64,000 nucleotides of DNA. Source: Shinisaurus crocodilurus (taxonomy: Eukaryota; Chordata; Lepidosauria; Squamata; Shinisauridae). Positions 10,436 through 23,815 of this stretch are shown here, one piece after another (within the stretch, counting starts at the first letter, position 1; every line of letters begins with the position of its first letter). Below the pieces are notes generated by a model that made no database searches, was not told where the DNA came from, and saw only the letters and a list, made by a program, of their open reading frames with translations. Position numbers and translations under genes: made by a program. The stretch lies in NCBI GenBank assembly GCA_021292165.1, contig CM037879.1, positions 41,012,339 through 41,076,338 of the forward strand, written 5' to 3'.

Positions 10436-13400
10436 GGGGAGGAGGCTTACTGTGGCCCAAGGAATTGTATCTTATTCTCTAGGTTTCCTGTCCATTCGTG
10501 TGCCAATCCTGAGTATTTGTGCCTTGTGTTGGGTACCTGGGACATACTAGGGATTCTACTGGTGTACCACCCATCCTGCTGCCCATCAGTCTCCTTGGCT
10601 GAGCTGATGGAGATGGTCTTAGACTTGGGGTTGAGGACTCCTAGGATGATGGTTCTGGGGGATCTCAACTTCCATGCTGAGGCCATTGGATTCAGGGTGG
10701 CTCAGGACTTCATGGCTGCCATGACAACCATGGGGCTGTCCCAACATGTTGCTGGCCCAATGTATGTAGGGCAACATACATTTGATTTGATTTTCTCAAC
10801 TGGACAGGAGGATCTGTAAGTGGGGGAATTAACATCTATCCCCCTCTCATGGTCACATCACTTCCCACTGATGTTTAGACTCAATAGATGTAGTGTCTGG
10901 AGCGTTTGGTTGTAGAGGCACTAATCAAGCAGCTTGGCATTTCCACCGGCCTCACCCCACCCACCACTTGGAGTCTGATAAAGCCTGCTGCCTGAAGACC
11001 AGTGCTGGAAGGCGTGTTTGGTGAAGAGAGGCGGAGTAATGTTAAAACTCTGTGGGTATGTGGGGCTTGAAGAAGGACTTGCAATCTTTATCCCCCCAGG
11101 TGAGAGATGGGGAAGGAACTATGAGAGAAGTAGGTGAGAGCTGGGAGGAAGGCTGTCACAAAAGATATGGCTGCCAACCTCTGCTTGTAGGCTACTTGTG
11201 GGGAACCCTCATGCAGAATGGAGATTTATTTATAGCTAATATTTCCATATCATGCTTTATTCTCTCTCCTGTTTAGTGCTCAGCTATTGAATTAGTTTCA
11301 TATATTTGGAGTTTTATTGGATATTGTATGTATTGATATTTCTACTATGTATTTATCTGCCAACATTATGGGTATTTGTAATTGTTTCTATTGTATTTTT
11401 TTGAATATTGCTATATTTATTGCTGCTTGATATCTTGCAAAGTATATTTACTGTTGTTCATTTGTTATATTTTGAGCCACTTAGGGCACAGTTTTGTGGG
11501 AAAGTGGCATTCAAATAAATTAATGATGACTCTAGGCAGCCTCTCCCCTCTGTAAGGGTGGAGGACCTATTAAAATGCTCCGCCTTTGGAAGCTGATGGA
11601 TTCTGATGGATTTCAGAGGGCTCTGGGGGATTTTCCTGCTGGTATGGCTGATGCTCCTGTCAAAACTCTGGTTACTCTGTGGAAAGCAGACATGGCCCGG
11701 GTAGCTCCTTGGTATATACCCGAACTGAAGGCAATGAAGCAGGAGGAAAGACAGCTAGAAGACAGGTGGAAGACATGCTGAATCTGACCAGATGCAGGTT
11801 AGAGCTCATTACTGAGCCTACTCTGTGGAAGTGAAGGTGGAAAAGAGGGAGTTCTTTTCCACCAGCATTGCATCTTCTCCATGTAGCCCAGCAGAGATTT
11901 TCAGAGTGGTTCATGGCCTTCTGCAATCTGGGCCATGGGGAGAGATAGTGGAACCATCAGCAGCGTGCTGTGATGAGTTTGCATGATACCTTGAAGATAA
12001 AGTTGCTCATATTCATCAAGACTTGGGGACACCACAGTTAATGCAGTTCCATCTGTAGAGGTATCTGGAGCACTGACTGATCTAGTTTTATTGGATGAGT
12101 TTCGGTTTTTGAGGCCTGAGGATGCAGACAATATGCTTGGCCAAGTCCGGTTGACCACTTCTGTGCTTGATCCTTGCCCTTCATGGATTATTACATCTAA
12201 TAGGGAAGGGATGTCTGGTTAGGTTCACGAGGTTGCCCACTCATTGAGAGAGGGAATGGTGCCGGCTGCTTTAAAGGTGGCAGTTATTAGGCCACTCCTG
12301 AAAAAGCCTAACATGGACCTGGATGATGTTAACAAGTATAGGCCAGTAGCCAACATCCCCTTCCTGAACAAGGTGCTTGAGTGTTTGGTTGACAGACAAG
12401 TCCAGGCACTCTTGAATGAAACTGATGATCTAGATCCATTTCAATTAGGCTTCCGGCCTGGTTTTGGAACAGAAACTGCCTTGTGGGTTTGCCAAGAGGA
12501 CAGGGGGAGTGCAACCCAGTTGGCCCTCTCAGCAGTTTCTGATACGCTCAGCCATGGTATCCTTCTAGATAGGCTATCTCGACTAGGAGTTGGAGATACT
12601 GTGCTGCAGTGGTTCCGCTCCTACTTGGATGGCCGATTTCAAAAGGTGGTGCTGGAGGATTATTGCAGTTATGCCATGAGGTGGCAGGGGGCTCTCTTTT
12701 ATCCCCCTGCTGTTCAATATCTACATGAAACCACTGGTGGAGGTTATCCGGAGATATGGACGGAGGTGTCACCAATATGGAAGACACTCAGCTATATTTC
12801 TCCTTTTCATCAAATCCAGGTGAGGCAGTGGGTGTTTCACATCAGTGCCTGGATGCAGTAATGGACTGGATGAGGGCCAATAAATTGTGACTCAATCCAG
12901 ATAAGATGGAGGTACTGTTAGTGGGTGGTTCTACCTGGATGAATGATATTCAGCATGTTCAGGAGGGGGCTGCACTCCCCCTAAAAGATCAGGTTTGTAG
13001 TTTGGGGGTGTTCTTGGATCTAGCATTGTCATTGGAAGCACAGGTAACCTCGGTGGTGCAGAGCACCTTTTATCAGCTTAGGCTGATATACCAACTGCAA
13101 TCCCATCTGGACAGAGCCTAGTTACAGTTATCCATGCTCTGGTAAACTCTTATTTGGATTACTGCAGTTTGGATTACTGCAATGTGTTATACATGGCACT
13201 ACCTTTGAAAACGGTCCAGAAACTTCAACTGGTCCAAAATAGGGCAGTGAGATTGTTAACGGGGACTGGCTAGTATGATCGTATTATGGTAATGCTTTAT
13301 GATCTGCACTGGCTGTGAGACCATTTTGGCTCCAAATTCAAATGGCTGGTATGAACTTACAAAGCCCTAAATGACTTGGGGCCAGGTTACCTGAAGGATC

Positions 13401-13675
13401 ATCTCCTTCCATATATATCTGCCCGGACCATAACATCATCCTCAGAGGCCCTTCTTGACACGCCCCATTTTCCAAGGCCTTTTAGTTTTAAAAAACGGTG
13501 TTAGTGCATTTTTAGATCTTTGGACTGTTGCTGATCTTTATATTGGTTACTACTTTGGTTTTATTCTGTTTTAAACTTACAGGTTTATATTATGTTTTAC
13601 TATGTTACTGCATTTTATGATTTTAAGCTTTGTCTTGTAAACTGTCCAGATATACAGATATGATTAAACCAAGCT
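10436..13675 (+). pseudogene. L2 LINE, rest of ORF2 and 3' end (right part)
   Basis: Resumes the L2 endonuclease (MMVLGDLNFHAEA near 10640-10680, then HTFDLIFSTGQ), then the linker (FQRALGDFPAGMADAP, 11600-11650). The RT at 12244-12700 has IRPLLKKPNMD, NKYRPVANIPFLNKVLE, FQLGFRPGFGTETAL and LSRLGVGDTVLQWF. The catalytic YADD region survives only as MEDTQLYFS near 12778-12804 and in a shifted frame, so the enzyme is dead. The thumb and tail reach about 13675, ending ttgtaaactgtccagatat. Many frameshifts, so much older than the CR1 inside it. Confidence 0.85.
11195..11525 (+). repeat. LINE-type 3' tail, probably inserted into the L2
   Basis: AT-rich segment ending gagccacttagggcacagtt, gggaaagtggcattc and aaataaatt, typical of an L2/CR1-group 3' end. 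It lies between the L2 endonuclease and the L2 linker, where no 3' end belongs, so a second insertion is likely. The left border is not resolved. Confidence 0.5.
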
Positions 13676-14869
13676 AACATACTAATTGAAACAAACTGTA
13701 GTCCATTGGTAGAAGGCCTCTTTAATGAATCTGAGGTGTTAACATGAAGGCAAGTCAAAACATTAAGCTTGAAATTATGATTGTTGCTATTATCAAAGCA
13801 ATACCTGCTTTACTATTTCACCTTCTTCTGCCTTCTTTTAAGAGTATGTGCCTTGGAAGCACCGCAGCCCCCGGCCATAGCAGCCACCATTCCTCAATTA
13901 AGAAATATTTCCTGAATTATAACTACAACTGAGGGGCTTTAGTGATACTATCCCATTTTAAATCTGCTCAAAATACACATTCACAGTGATTGGGTAAAAG
14001 ATGGCAGTACAATTGGTTTCAAATCTTTGCTTTAAAAAGAATACCAACTAAGACACAATAACTAATTAAAAGTGTACTTGGAGGGTTTAGGTGAGAGAAG
14101 AGGATGGAGTTATATGCTACAACTGTTAGAAGAGAAAGTTGTCATTTGCCATGCGTGTCTCATGCAAAATTGCATGCTGGGAAGCAAGGGACGATTTATG
14201 TTACTTCATCTACAGATATTTTATACCAGAAGAAATATCAAATTGAATTTTGGGCTGAAGTGAGGCAAACACCTGAAGTGCCCTGTCTATTAAGGCTGTG
14301 TAGGTTTAGATGGCAAGACTCTGGCTGCCATAGAGAAAGAGCTACAATCTTTTAAAAAGGTGAACTCTGTCACTCCTACTTGCCCCATAGTGCATCCCAT
14401 TGTTGAAGCAGCACTGCATCCATGCTGTTCTGGTGCACAGTGCTCCAAGAGCTTTTGGAATGGATAGGGAAAGTGCAGCAGGGTGCTTGCAAAACCGCAC
14501 TATCATTGCCTTAGGTAGTAACATAGCAGTTTTCCAAAGGCAAATCCTCCATGAGAATTAAATCTGGCAAAAATGGCCTTTGGTACAAGAACACTAGAAA
14601 AAGATAACTTGGTGTCGGCAAGCCTTTAACAGGGGTGGTGGAGAGTGAATTCTTGGAATTTTTGACAATAGAAACGGTTAAGACCACAGAAAATAAAAAA
14701 GTACAATTTAAAATGTTAGCACCATTACAGAGTTAGGATTCAAACATCAGGACTGCCCTAACGGCTGGCCCCTTGCAGCTTTAATAAAAAAACACTGAAG
14801 CATCAGTATTCAAAAGTTACAGTAAGAATCACTGGATGTTTTGACAACAGCTGAACAGAATGATTTCAG
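13676..14869. other. Flank and presumptive 3' UTR side of GPATCH2
   Basis: No coding similarity. The part next to 14870 should include the GPATCH2 3' UTR (minus strand). The stretch 14370-14480 (gtgcatcccattgttgaagc and following) looks repeat-like but was not assigned. Confidence 0.4.
14780..14785 (-). terminator. Candidate GPATCH2 poly(A) signal ATTAAA
   Basis: Minus-strand ATTAAA about 145 bases after the TGA stop. It is the first AATAAA/ATTAAA-type hexamer found downstream. The next canonical AATAAA on this strand lies inside the L2 copy near 13560. No clear GU-rich element was identified, so the true 3' end may differ. Confidence 0.25.
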
Positions 14870-14929
14870 TTATTTCAAAGTTAAGGTTGGTTGACTTGAT
14901 GTCTGAAGAGCAGCTGGAGTGCCTTTTGG
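14870..14929 (-). other. Open frame beyond the GPATCH2 stop (possible lost C-terminal tail)
   Basis: In frame with the last exon, directly after TGA, lie 19 sense codons beginning PKGTPA and then TAA at 14870-14872. The PK-x-T-x-A pattern lines up with the PKSTSA segment of the mammalian C-terminus, with TGA standing where a Leu codon would be. This suggests that a sense codon mutated to TGA in this lineage, or that one form reads through. Otherwise this is simply 3' UTR. Confidence 0.5.
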
Positions 14930-16504
<1,575 letters not shown>

Positions 16505-16660
16505 GAAGGGCCATAGCTCACTAGTAGAGCAAAAGGTCCCAGATTAAATCCCCGGTATCTGGAAAAGACTGTCTGAAACCCTAGAAAACCACTGCCAGCC
16601 AGAGTAGACAATGTTAAGTTATTTGGATCGATGGTCTGACTTTGTATAATATACTGTTAG
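16505..16660 (+). repeat. tRNA-derived SINE (second family)
   Basis: Starts with ggccatagctcactagtaga (A-box region) and has agattaaatccccggtatct (degenerate B box), then the body ctgccagccagagtagacaa and the end gatggtctgactttgtataa. Same family as 23628-23815. Diverged, and different from the CORE-type SINE. Confidence 0.75.
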
Positions 16661-16754
16661 GCCATTGTTTTTCTGTGTTTACAGATTTGAACCATATCTA
16701 TTGTTTTCACTTTTCAGTGGACCAAAATCTAGCTACTCTTGCATACCCTATTAA

Positions 16755-17325
16755 AAGCAGGTGGAAGAGCCATGCTGGATCAGACCAAAGGCCTATCTAG
16801 TCCAGTATTATATTCCCATAGTGGCAAACCAGATGTCTCTTGGAAAGTCCACAAGCACGACAAGAGTGCAACAACATTCTGTTATTCATGTTTCCCAGCA
16901 ACTGGCATACACTGGAGGTAATATAATGTCATGACTAGTAGCCATTGAAAGCCTTTGTCGAATCCCCTTTTAAAGCCATCCATGTTGGTGGCCATCACTA
17001 TATCTTGTAGTAGTGAATTTCATAGTTTAAATATGCACTGTATGAAGAAGAACAGCGAAAAGACCTTTTCTCTGTCCTGAATTTAGCGTCATTGGATGAC
17101 TCCAGGTTCTAGCATTATGAGAGACTGAGAAAAATATCTCCCTATCCACAGCATGCATATACACCTCTGTCATGTCCGTTTACTTCCCTTTTTTTTCAAA
17201 GCTAAAGAGCCCAAACGTTATAATCTTTCTCCATAGGGGACTTGTTCCAGTCTTTCATAAGTTTGGTCGCCCTTTTCAGCTCTACGATATCCTTTTAGAG
17301 GTGTGGTAACCAGAACTTGCACACA
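16755..17325 (-). repeat. CR1-group LINE 3' fragment, part 1 (interrupted)
   Basis: Begins agagccatgctggatcagac (3' end of the element on the minus strand), with gttggtggccatcactatat and tgaagaagaacagcg. Matches the copy at 60679-61510 throughout. Interrupted by the palindromic MITE 17326-17536 and resumes at 17537. Confidence 0.8.
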
Positions 17326-17536
17326 TTAGGAAGCATCTAATTTGACACTAGTGCCAATGTAAATTACGTTGCACTAGTGTAAGCAATCTCTATGCAACAC
17401 CAATAGCATTTGATGGCACGATGGGTTTTCTAGGGAAACCCATCCCACCAGCAAATGCTACTGGTGTTGCACAAGATGATGCTTATACTGGCGTAATGTA
17501 ATTTACATTAGTGCTAGTGTCAAATTGGATACTGTC
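17326..17536. mobile_element. 211-bp palindromic MITE inserted in the LINE fragment
   Basis: The left arm (ctaatttgacactagtgcca, atgtaaattacgttgcacta) and right arm (gtaatgtaatttacattagt, gctagtgtcaaattggat) are complementary around a centre at about 17431 (gatgggttt/aaacccatc). The borders, set independently by alignment to the uninterrupted LINE at 61180-61210, give the same centre. Family not known to me. A related end occurs at 37936-37966. Confidence 0.75.
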
Positions 17537-17630
17537 CAGTACTCCAAGTGTTGCACTTATAAGGGCATTATGATACTGGCAGCTTTATTTTTTTAAATTC
17601 CTTTCCTAAATTCAGATTTGTTCATTTGCT
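17537..17630 (-). repeat. CR1-group LINE 3' fragment, part 2
   Basis: agtactccaagtgttgcact, aagggcattatgatactggc and tcctttcctaaatt continue the fragment at 16755-17325 and match 61200-61280. Confidence 0.75.
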
Positions 17631-17639
17631 CCCCCCTCT

Positions 17640-18338
17640 CCCCAACAATTGTTAGCACATGTGGCCCAATGCAGATATAATGTGGCCTCATTGTCAAATC
17701 ATGGTTTGGTGATCAGAAGTGTCTCACGGTATTATGTGGTCCTCTCTTGTGGGCATTCTCCTTCCCTTTCAGTTTTGGAGAGAACTATGGTTAGCACTGT
17801 GTTTGCACTGAGCTTTGCACTAATAATCATTGGCACAAAATCAGTTTGAAAACGTGGTCCGAAGCAGGTTTGCAAACTATAGTTCAGGCACTATAGTTAG
17901 CAAAACATCTGTTCATATTGCTAACCATAGTTATCTCCAAATTTTTAAAAAAGAAAAAATTACTAAGTGAGAGACATGAAGGGAAGTGGAGAAGAACATG
18001 AATGCAACATGTGACATTAATCACCATGATTTGGTGATTGGGCAGCTATACATCTGTATCAGGCCTCTGTACTGTATCAGGTTGTACTATATGCAATCAA
18101 TTTTTATGGATTGTAGAAAACTTTGAAGCCTCAATTTCACAATGGCTTTCTGAAGTGATTTAGCAAATTGTAGGTATTTTATTTGCCTTCACTGCATTCT
18201 ATTTGAGGCTGCAATTACTATAATCTTATTTCTTGCAATTCTTCTGTACCACCTGAGTTAGATGGGAAACAACTACATGGAAAAATTCTCAGTGTTCATT
18301 GGCTGTAAGTGAGGGACAGAAAACGACTTTTATTTTAT
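17640..18338. other. Intron; possible old DNA-element remnant
   Basis: gatttggtgattgggcagct (18028) and atcatggtttggtgatcaga (17697), with taaccatag motifs around 17780 and 17920, hint at an old inverted-repeat element, but the ends could not be fixed. No coding similarity. Confidence 0.35.
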
Positions 18339-18341
18339 TAA

Positions 18342-18443
18342 GGGTGCAATCCTATGCATGTTTAGACAAAGTCCTACAAGTGGCTGAGGAATGTTGGGAG
18401 TTGTAGGCCTTTTTCCTGTCTAAACATGCATAGGATTGCACCC
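18342..18443. mobile_element. Harbinger-like MITE, 102 bp, TAA duplication
   Basis: The termini gggtgcaatcctatgcatg and catgcataggattgcaccc are exact inverted repeats. Flanked by TAA on both sides (18339-18341, 18444-18446). A 3-bp TWA duplication is the Harbinger/PIF signature. Confidence 0.85.
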
Positions 18444-18446
18444 TAA

Positions 18447-19923
18447 CTGACTTTACTAATATACTGTAATTAAAACAACTTCTTCACCTTAGTACATCAC
18501 AATAAAACCTATGCAATAAAAATATTGCTTTAGCTTCTTGATGGACTGTTTCAAAACTGAGCATCCTGGCACACTTACCAAGAAAGGACTTTGGGGGCTA
18601 CATTCTAATCATGATGATGATTATTAATACCAACTGTTGCCATGTAGAAGAAATGCAGCTATGTAAACAGCCTGTGAAAGGCGGGAAAAAATGCTAAGTG
18701 TTTTAGCAGGAAAGACTATGTGACCATCAACTAAGAGACTGCAGTTAATGCTGTTTACAGATAATTTGCTGGTGCTCCAATGGTATGCACTGCAGGCCCT
18801 TCTACCCTTTAGAAACTGCAAAGTTTGACTGCTACCAGAAAAACAGTGCCTTATTTTCTAAATGAGTGGGCAGCTGACTAGAGTGGTTCCCACGACACAA
18901 ATATAAGCAGAGCACTTGCTGCACCAGTAAGTTTCATTGGCAAAGCAAAAGTTGCAGAATTCCTGAGACTACACTGGGACAGCTAGCCAAAATCTACACA
19001 ACTGTAATTTCACCAAGGCATACTCTCACAATTTCTGGGGACAATCCTTATGTATGCAAATGTTTTAGAGACTTAATATAAAGCCCATAAAAACAAAAGG
19101 CAATAAAGTTTGTATATAGTAAATCAAGGCACTCCTTAAAAAAAAAAGTCAGAGAAAGAAAACAAACCTTGCAATTAAATTTTTATTTCAAAATAATATT
19201 TATGATGTCATTAAAGGTAGATTTCTATGAAAATTAGGCATGTAATTTTTCTCAACAGCTGTTGGAACAGGTACATTCTGGTTAAACAGAGCACTAGCAT
19301 TCAGTGCCATACCCTTGATTTTACAGGGATTGCCATGAATTAATTTAATTCCATCTGTAAGCTAAAAATCAGATCAGAGGTCTAATGCTGCTGCAGGCTT
19401 CACATCTGTTTAATCATTTTGGGCTACAACAGCTTGCCGAAGTTCAGGTTTTACATTCGCTTAATATTTAAGAAATAGTGTTATACTACGGCTTGAGAAA
19501 GTAGGGCTCACAAAACACAAAAAATCTTCAGAAACTTTGTCTATACTTTAACATACAAATGCTACATTTGTAACATTTACAAGTTTTGCTTTGCCAATTT
19601 ATTTGTCATATAGTTAAAAACAAAACAGTATACCAGCTTAGTATAGTACTGGCCTCAATCGAAAGAAAGAATTTCATTTCACATATGGGTGAACAATGCT
19701 AGCACAGCAACTGGAAAAACGTTCTCCCTTTTCATGTCCATAAGAACTCAGTTGGGTCTATTGGGTGAGCTGTAAACAGTCCATGGCCATAGCAGAGTAG
19801 CTACATTAACAGAAATCAAGAATCATGCTGCTTAGAAAAGTGCTATAATGAATAAGTTTTAAAAGATGGGATTGGGAAAGAATGCCATTTTCATGGAGCA
19901 CATATGTTTGGTTTAGACTAAAG
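18447..19923. other. Intron without recognised gene
   Basis: AT-rich. No coding similarity or named repeat identified. Confidence 0.5.
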
Positions 19924-20722
19924 CAGGGGTAGGGAAACTGGTGGCATCCAGATGGCTCTCATAATCTGTGATATTGGCCATCCTGGGTGCAGTTACTGGT
20001 GTAAGAATTAGAGAATGTTTCTTTCCCAAATTATATTAAATAAAATACAAAGGACAGAAATTAAAAGAAGCCAGAGAACTCACCCTGAATGGGGGCCCCA
20101 GTCTAGTGATAAATGAGGCCTAAAATATGTAAGGAACTCAATGCCCGGGTCATAAGGATGGCATGGGATTAGTAGATGATAAATTATGCTTAGATAGGGA
20201 TGGCATTGAATAAGTAGGTAACAGATAAATGAGGAATCCTCCCTTTCTGGAAACACAGACCAGGCATAAAAATGTGTCAAAAGAAGAGGTGTCTGCTGAT
20301 GGGAGAGTAAGAGGTCAAAGTTAAAATGAAGTTAAGGAATGTGTGGAAGAGCCAATAGGAAATTAGAGTAAGGGGATACAACACAACAAGAGGAGGGACT
20401 GTAAACAGGGGCGGGGAATAATGTATTCGGTTTAGGCGGTCGGGATAGGCTGTGAACCTCAAAGTACCCAGCCAATGGGGGAATGAGGGAAGAACCCTGC
20501 GGTCGGGCATAGGGAATAAAAACACGCTGCTTGAATGTTAAGGTGTGCCTACCTGCATAGCGCACCCACTCTTGCAAGACTGTATTCAATAAAAAGTGCT
20601 TTGCTTTCACCAATTTTCTTGTCCAGAGAACTCTTTCTTTTTACAGGACTTGAACAAAGTCACTTCTAACCCTGGGAATTGGATTCCAAAATATCTGGAG
20701 CTCACTAGGTTGCCTACCCCTG
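19924..20722. mobile_element. hAT-like MITE split by a solo LTR
   Basis: The left piece 19924-19999 starts CAGGGGTAGGGAAACTGG and the right piece 20646-20722 ends aggttgcctacccctg, an inverted repeat. The flanking octamers gactaaag and gacaagag agree at 6 of 8 bases. The termini match the intact MITE at 55653-55787. The 646 bp between the pieces is the LTR at 20000-20645. Confidence 0.75.
20000..20645 (+). mobile_element. Solo LTR of an endogenous retrovirus-like element
   Basis: Starts TGTAA and ends TTACA. A poly(A) signal AATAAA lies at 20588-20593, about 50 bases from the end, and an ataaaa box near 20515 could serve as TATA. No internal region or second LTR was found, so it is a recombination remnant. 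The expected short target duplication is not evident. Confidence 0.7.
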
Positions 20723-20730
20723 GACAAGAG

Positions 20731-21179
20731 CATCTTTTAGAAGCAACATCGTATGTCTTCATTTATGCAGATACTTAGTGCAGAAAGCTTTATATACATT
20801 TGGACTTGAGCTTTCTATTTTAGCACTAGATTTCTTTTGAAGGGCGGTCTACTGCTTAAAGAAATCTTAGTGCTCAATAGCATGAGTTTTCATATATGAA
20901 TAAAACTATTACTTGAAGGAAAAACATGTTTTGTTTTTAAATAATGTATCTATGTGTTGTAGCAGGCATGATATTAGAAGAGTGTTCCCTCTTGTGTGTG
21001 AGAGAAGAGAAAATGCTTGTTTTAAAATGGCACCTAAAAACTAGAGTTTTTATAAGTACTTGTATTAAAAAATAACTTGTATTAAAAATAATTATCATTT
21101 CAAAACAAATTGTTCCCGATTAATTGGGAGCACTTTTTCAGTTAATCAGTTAAGAACCTTTAAGTCTAACTAGTTAATT
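20731..21179. other. Intron without recognised gene
   Basis: AT-rich, with no coding similarity. Confidence 0.5.
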
Positions 21180-21375
21180 GACAAGTTGCAAACCTATCCA
21201 CAGTTGCTTGAGAGTAAGTCCCACATAATTCAATGGGGCTTACTTCTCAGTAGACATTCATAGGATTGTGCTGTAAAGTGCAATACTATATATGATTACT
21301 CAGAAGTAAGTCCTATTAGGTTCAATGGGGCTTGCTCCCTAGGAAGTTTTTTTAGGATTGTACCTTATAGTGCGA
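21180..21375. repeat. Two adjacent copies of a Harbinger-like MITE
   Basis: The block agtaagtcccacataattca, atggggcttacttctcag, cataggattgtgc is followed at once by a second copy (gcaatactatatatgattac, cagaagtaagtcctattagg, taggattgtacc). The same family has a clean TTA duplication at 62912-63000. Confidence 0.65.
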
Positions 21376-22585
21376 TCCTATATTTATCCTATTATACAGT
21401 GATCCTTCTATTTATTCAGAAGTCTCATTGTATTAAATATTTGGATTGGCATTACCAGCTCCAAAACATGTTGTTTAGAAATATAAGATAATAAGGAAAT
21501 ACATTTCTAGCACAGAAGAAAAACTGGTTAATTTATACTGGGCAGTATGTCTGCAAAAACTCAGTACTCTTAATTTTGTAATTGATATGATGTTCAATTC
21601 TCAGCAGTCCCTGAATAGTTCCAATTAAATAATTTGAGATTTATCATCTAACATTCCTTACCCAGTATTTTTAGTAATATATATGCATGTAAAAGTGGAA
21701 CAAAGTCGAATATTTTCTTCATAAGACAGCAGTATTTTATGCTGAAGATTCTGGGGAGGGGGGTTTCAAAAAAGGAAAGAATTATAACTGTAGTAGTCCA
21801 GGTTCTCACTTTCCTTTTATAAGATTAACACATGTGAATTTAACAAGTTTGCTTCAGCATGACACCCCACAACTATTATTTTCTGTTCTAGCACTCCTGG
21901 CAGCCCTAAATCCTTTAAGTCCTTTCCTAGAAGGATCTCTTTTTGCTTGGGCAATTTTTGCACTATGTGGCCTGATAACCCTGACCCCCTACCCTGGATC
22001 TCACTTATGCCTATCACAACAGAGCTAGTCTTTCTGCCTTAAATTCCCAAGGAGCACTGTGGATGGTAATTCACTTGAGTAATTGGCTCAAGAGATGAAA
22101 ATCTTGTATCTGCCTCTCTTAGCCACTAATCTATCCAGCTGACTGCAAGCCTAATTGGCAGCTTGTTTAGTAATTTGGCTCCTAAAGTGTTGTATTGATG
22201 TTGGATAAACAGCCAATGGAAAACAGGGAGATACATGCTGCTTCGCTTTATAACCTAGTACACCTTTCCTCCTGTTCTCTGAAGGCATTTAATATTCAGA
22301 GTATTCCTTTCACTTCTCTATTTGTGGCTGCTAAACCAGCCAGCAAAAAGAAAAGGTCTAAAACAGTAGGCTTTGATCTTGATGCAGGAAAGCTGTGCTA
22401 ACACAGTTTTGCTCTCAAAACTATAAGCTGTTTCGCTCCACATTTTTCCTAAAGGATCCCCTAGAGCCAAGTAAATCAGTGTGAAGAAGTATTTTCAAAA
22501 ATCTAATGTTTATACAGATAGTAGGATCACTTCAGCTATTTCCTATCAAGCTATAAGGGAATTTTAAAAAACAAAATCCTTACTA
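21376..22585. other. Intron without recognised gene
   Basis: No coding similarity. Short ORFs only. Confidence 0.5.
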
Positions 22586-22835
22586 CAGTAATACCTTGGA
22601 TTGCAAGTAACTTGGTTTGAGAGCGTTTTGCAAGACAAGCAAATTTTTAAATATTTATTTTTTAAAAAATTGACTTGATATACAAGTGACGTCTTGCAAT
22701 ACAAGCACTGTAGTACGGCTTAAATTAAAAATCTCTGTACAAATTTTTTTGGGGGATTTCGTTTTGATATAAGAGTGTTTTGGATTACAAGCACGTTTCC
22801 GGAACGAATTATGCTCTCAATCCAAGGCATGATTG
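22586..22835. mobile_element. 250-bp Tc1/mariner-like MITE, copy 2
   Basis: Same termini (CAGTAATACCTTGG, CCAAGGCATGATTG), same length and nearly the same sequence as 3820-4069. Flanked by TA at 22584-22585 and 22836-22837. Confidence 0.87.
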
Positions 22836-22837
22836 TA

Positions 22838-23627
22838 TTTTCAAAAACTGTTCAAGTCATCCAATTAACTATATAGCAAACTTCAAATACACATGGATGC
22901 TCACACTCACACACATACACCTGCTGTGGTTGTTTCCATAAGACTAATCTAAGTAAGCTCACAATGCATGAAGTGGGCAACATGCAATCACACCAACTCT
23001 GCCATCAGCATTGTAGACAAAGTGAACTGTTTATACCCAAATTTGTGCGTATTTCGGCCTTCATCTAATCTACAGACTCCTATGCTATCATCAATAGAAC
23101 TCTCTCTCATCAAGACCACCTTTTGAGGAATCAGGCTGAGGGCTCAAACAAATTGATAACGTAAAGCCTTTTGGTCTACTACTGAAGAACCAAGCTCCCA
23201 AGTAAAGGTAACATAATCCTCAGGGAGAGTACTGCTCTAGTCCTATCTCTCGTTGGTCAATTCAGGGTCAAATGGCCTTCCATATTTACCAGGTAGTCTC
23301 CCCTTAAGCCTGTAGTCTCCAAACTCTGAAAATGTGCACCACTTGACTACTTCTCATGAGGTGTAAAAGCCTTAATAAATTAGGTGTTTGTGGCAGCATT
23401 TACAGCTTGTCTAAACACTGCAGAAGCCATTTTTTTTTGGGTGGGTGGAAATGCCTTCCTCTTCATACAGAAGTAAAATGAAATATTCACACTTCAGATT
23501 TCTCCATGCACAAGATTCCAATGAAATAGTGTAGAATAGGATGTTTTCCACATTTTGGTTAATGCAGAAGCAGCTATGATCTTTTAAACACAAGCAAGGG
23601 TTTGCGTGCATGCTGCCAGGATATTGC
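22838..23627. other. Intron without recognised gene
   Basis: A short (CA)-rich run near 22895-22920. No coding similarity. Confidence 0.45.
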
Positions 23628-23815
23628 TACAGTACAGTGGCAGAGCATATGTTTGGTATGCAGAAGGTCCCAGGTTCATTCCCTGGCATCTTCAGTTAAA
23701 AGGATATCAGGTAGTAATGCTGGGAACAACTTCTGCCTGAATCGCTGGAGTGGTAGACAACACTGTGCTAAATAAACAAAGTCCTGATTCAGTATAAGTC
23801 AGATTGATGCATTAA
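23628..23815 (+). repeat. tRNA-derived SINE (second family), well preserved
   Basis: cagtggcagagcatatgttt (A box), gcagaaggtcccaggttcat with the B box GGTTCATTCCC near 23672-23682, then the SINE body atctt cagttaaaagg, ctgcctgaatcgctggag and gattcagtataagtcag. It looks like a tRNA at the 5' end, but the anticodon arm and acceptor do not fold into a tRNA gene. Confidence 0.8.

Noticed and set aside
23628..23690. Possible tRNA gene
   Set aside because: A and B boxes are present, but the sequence continues into a SINE body and the acceptor stem does not pair.
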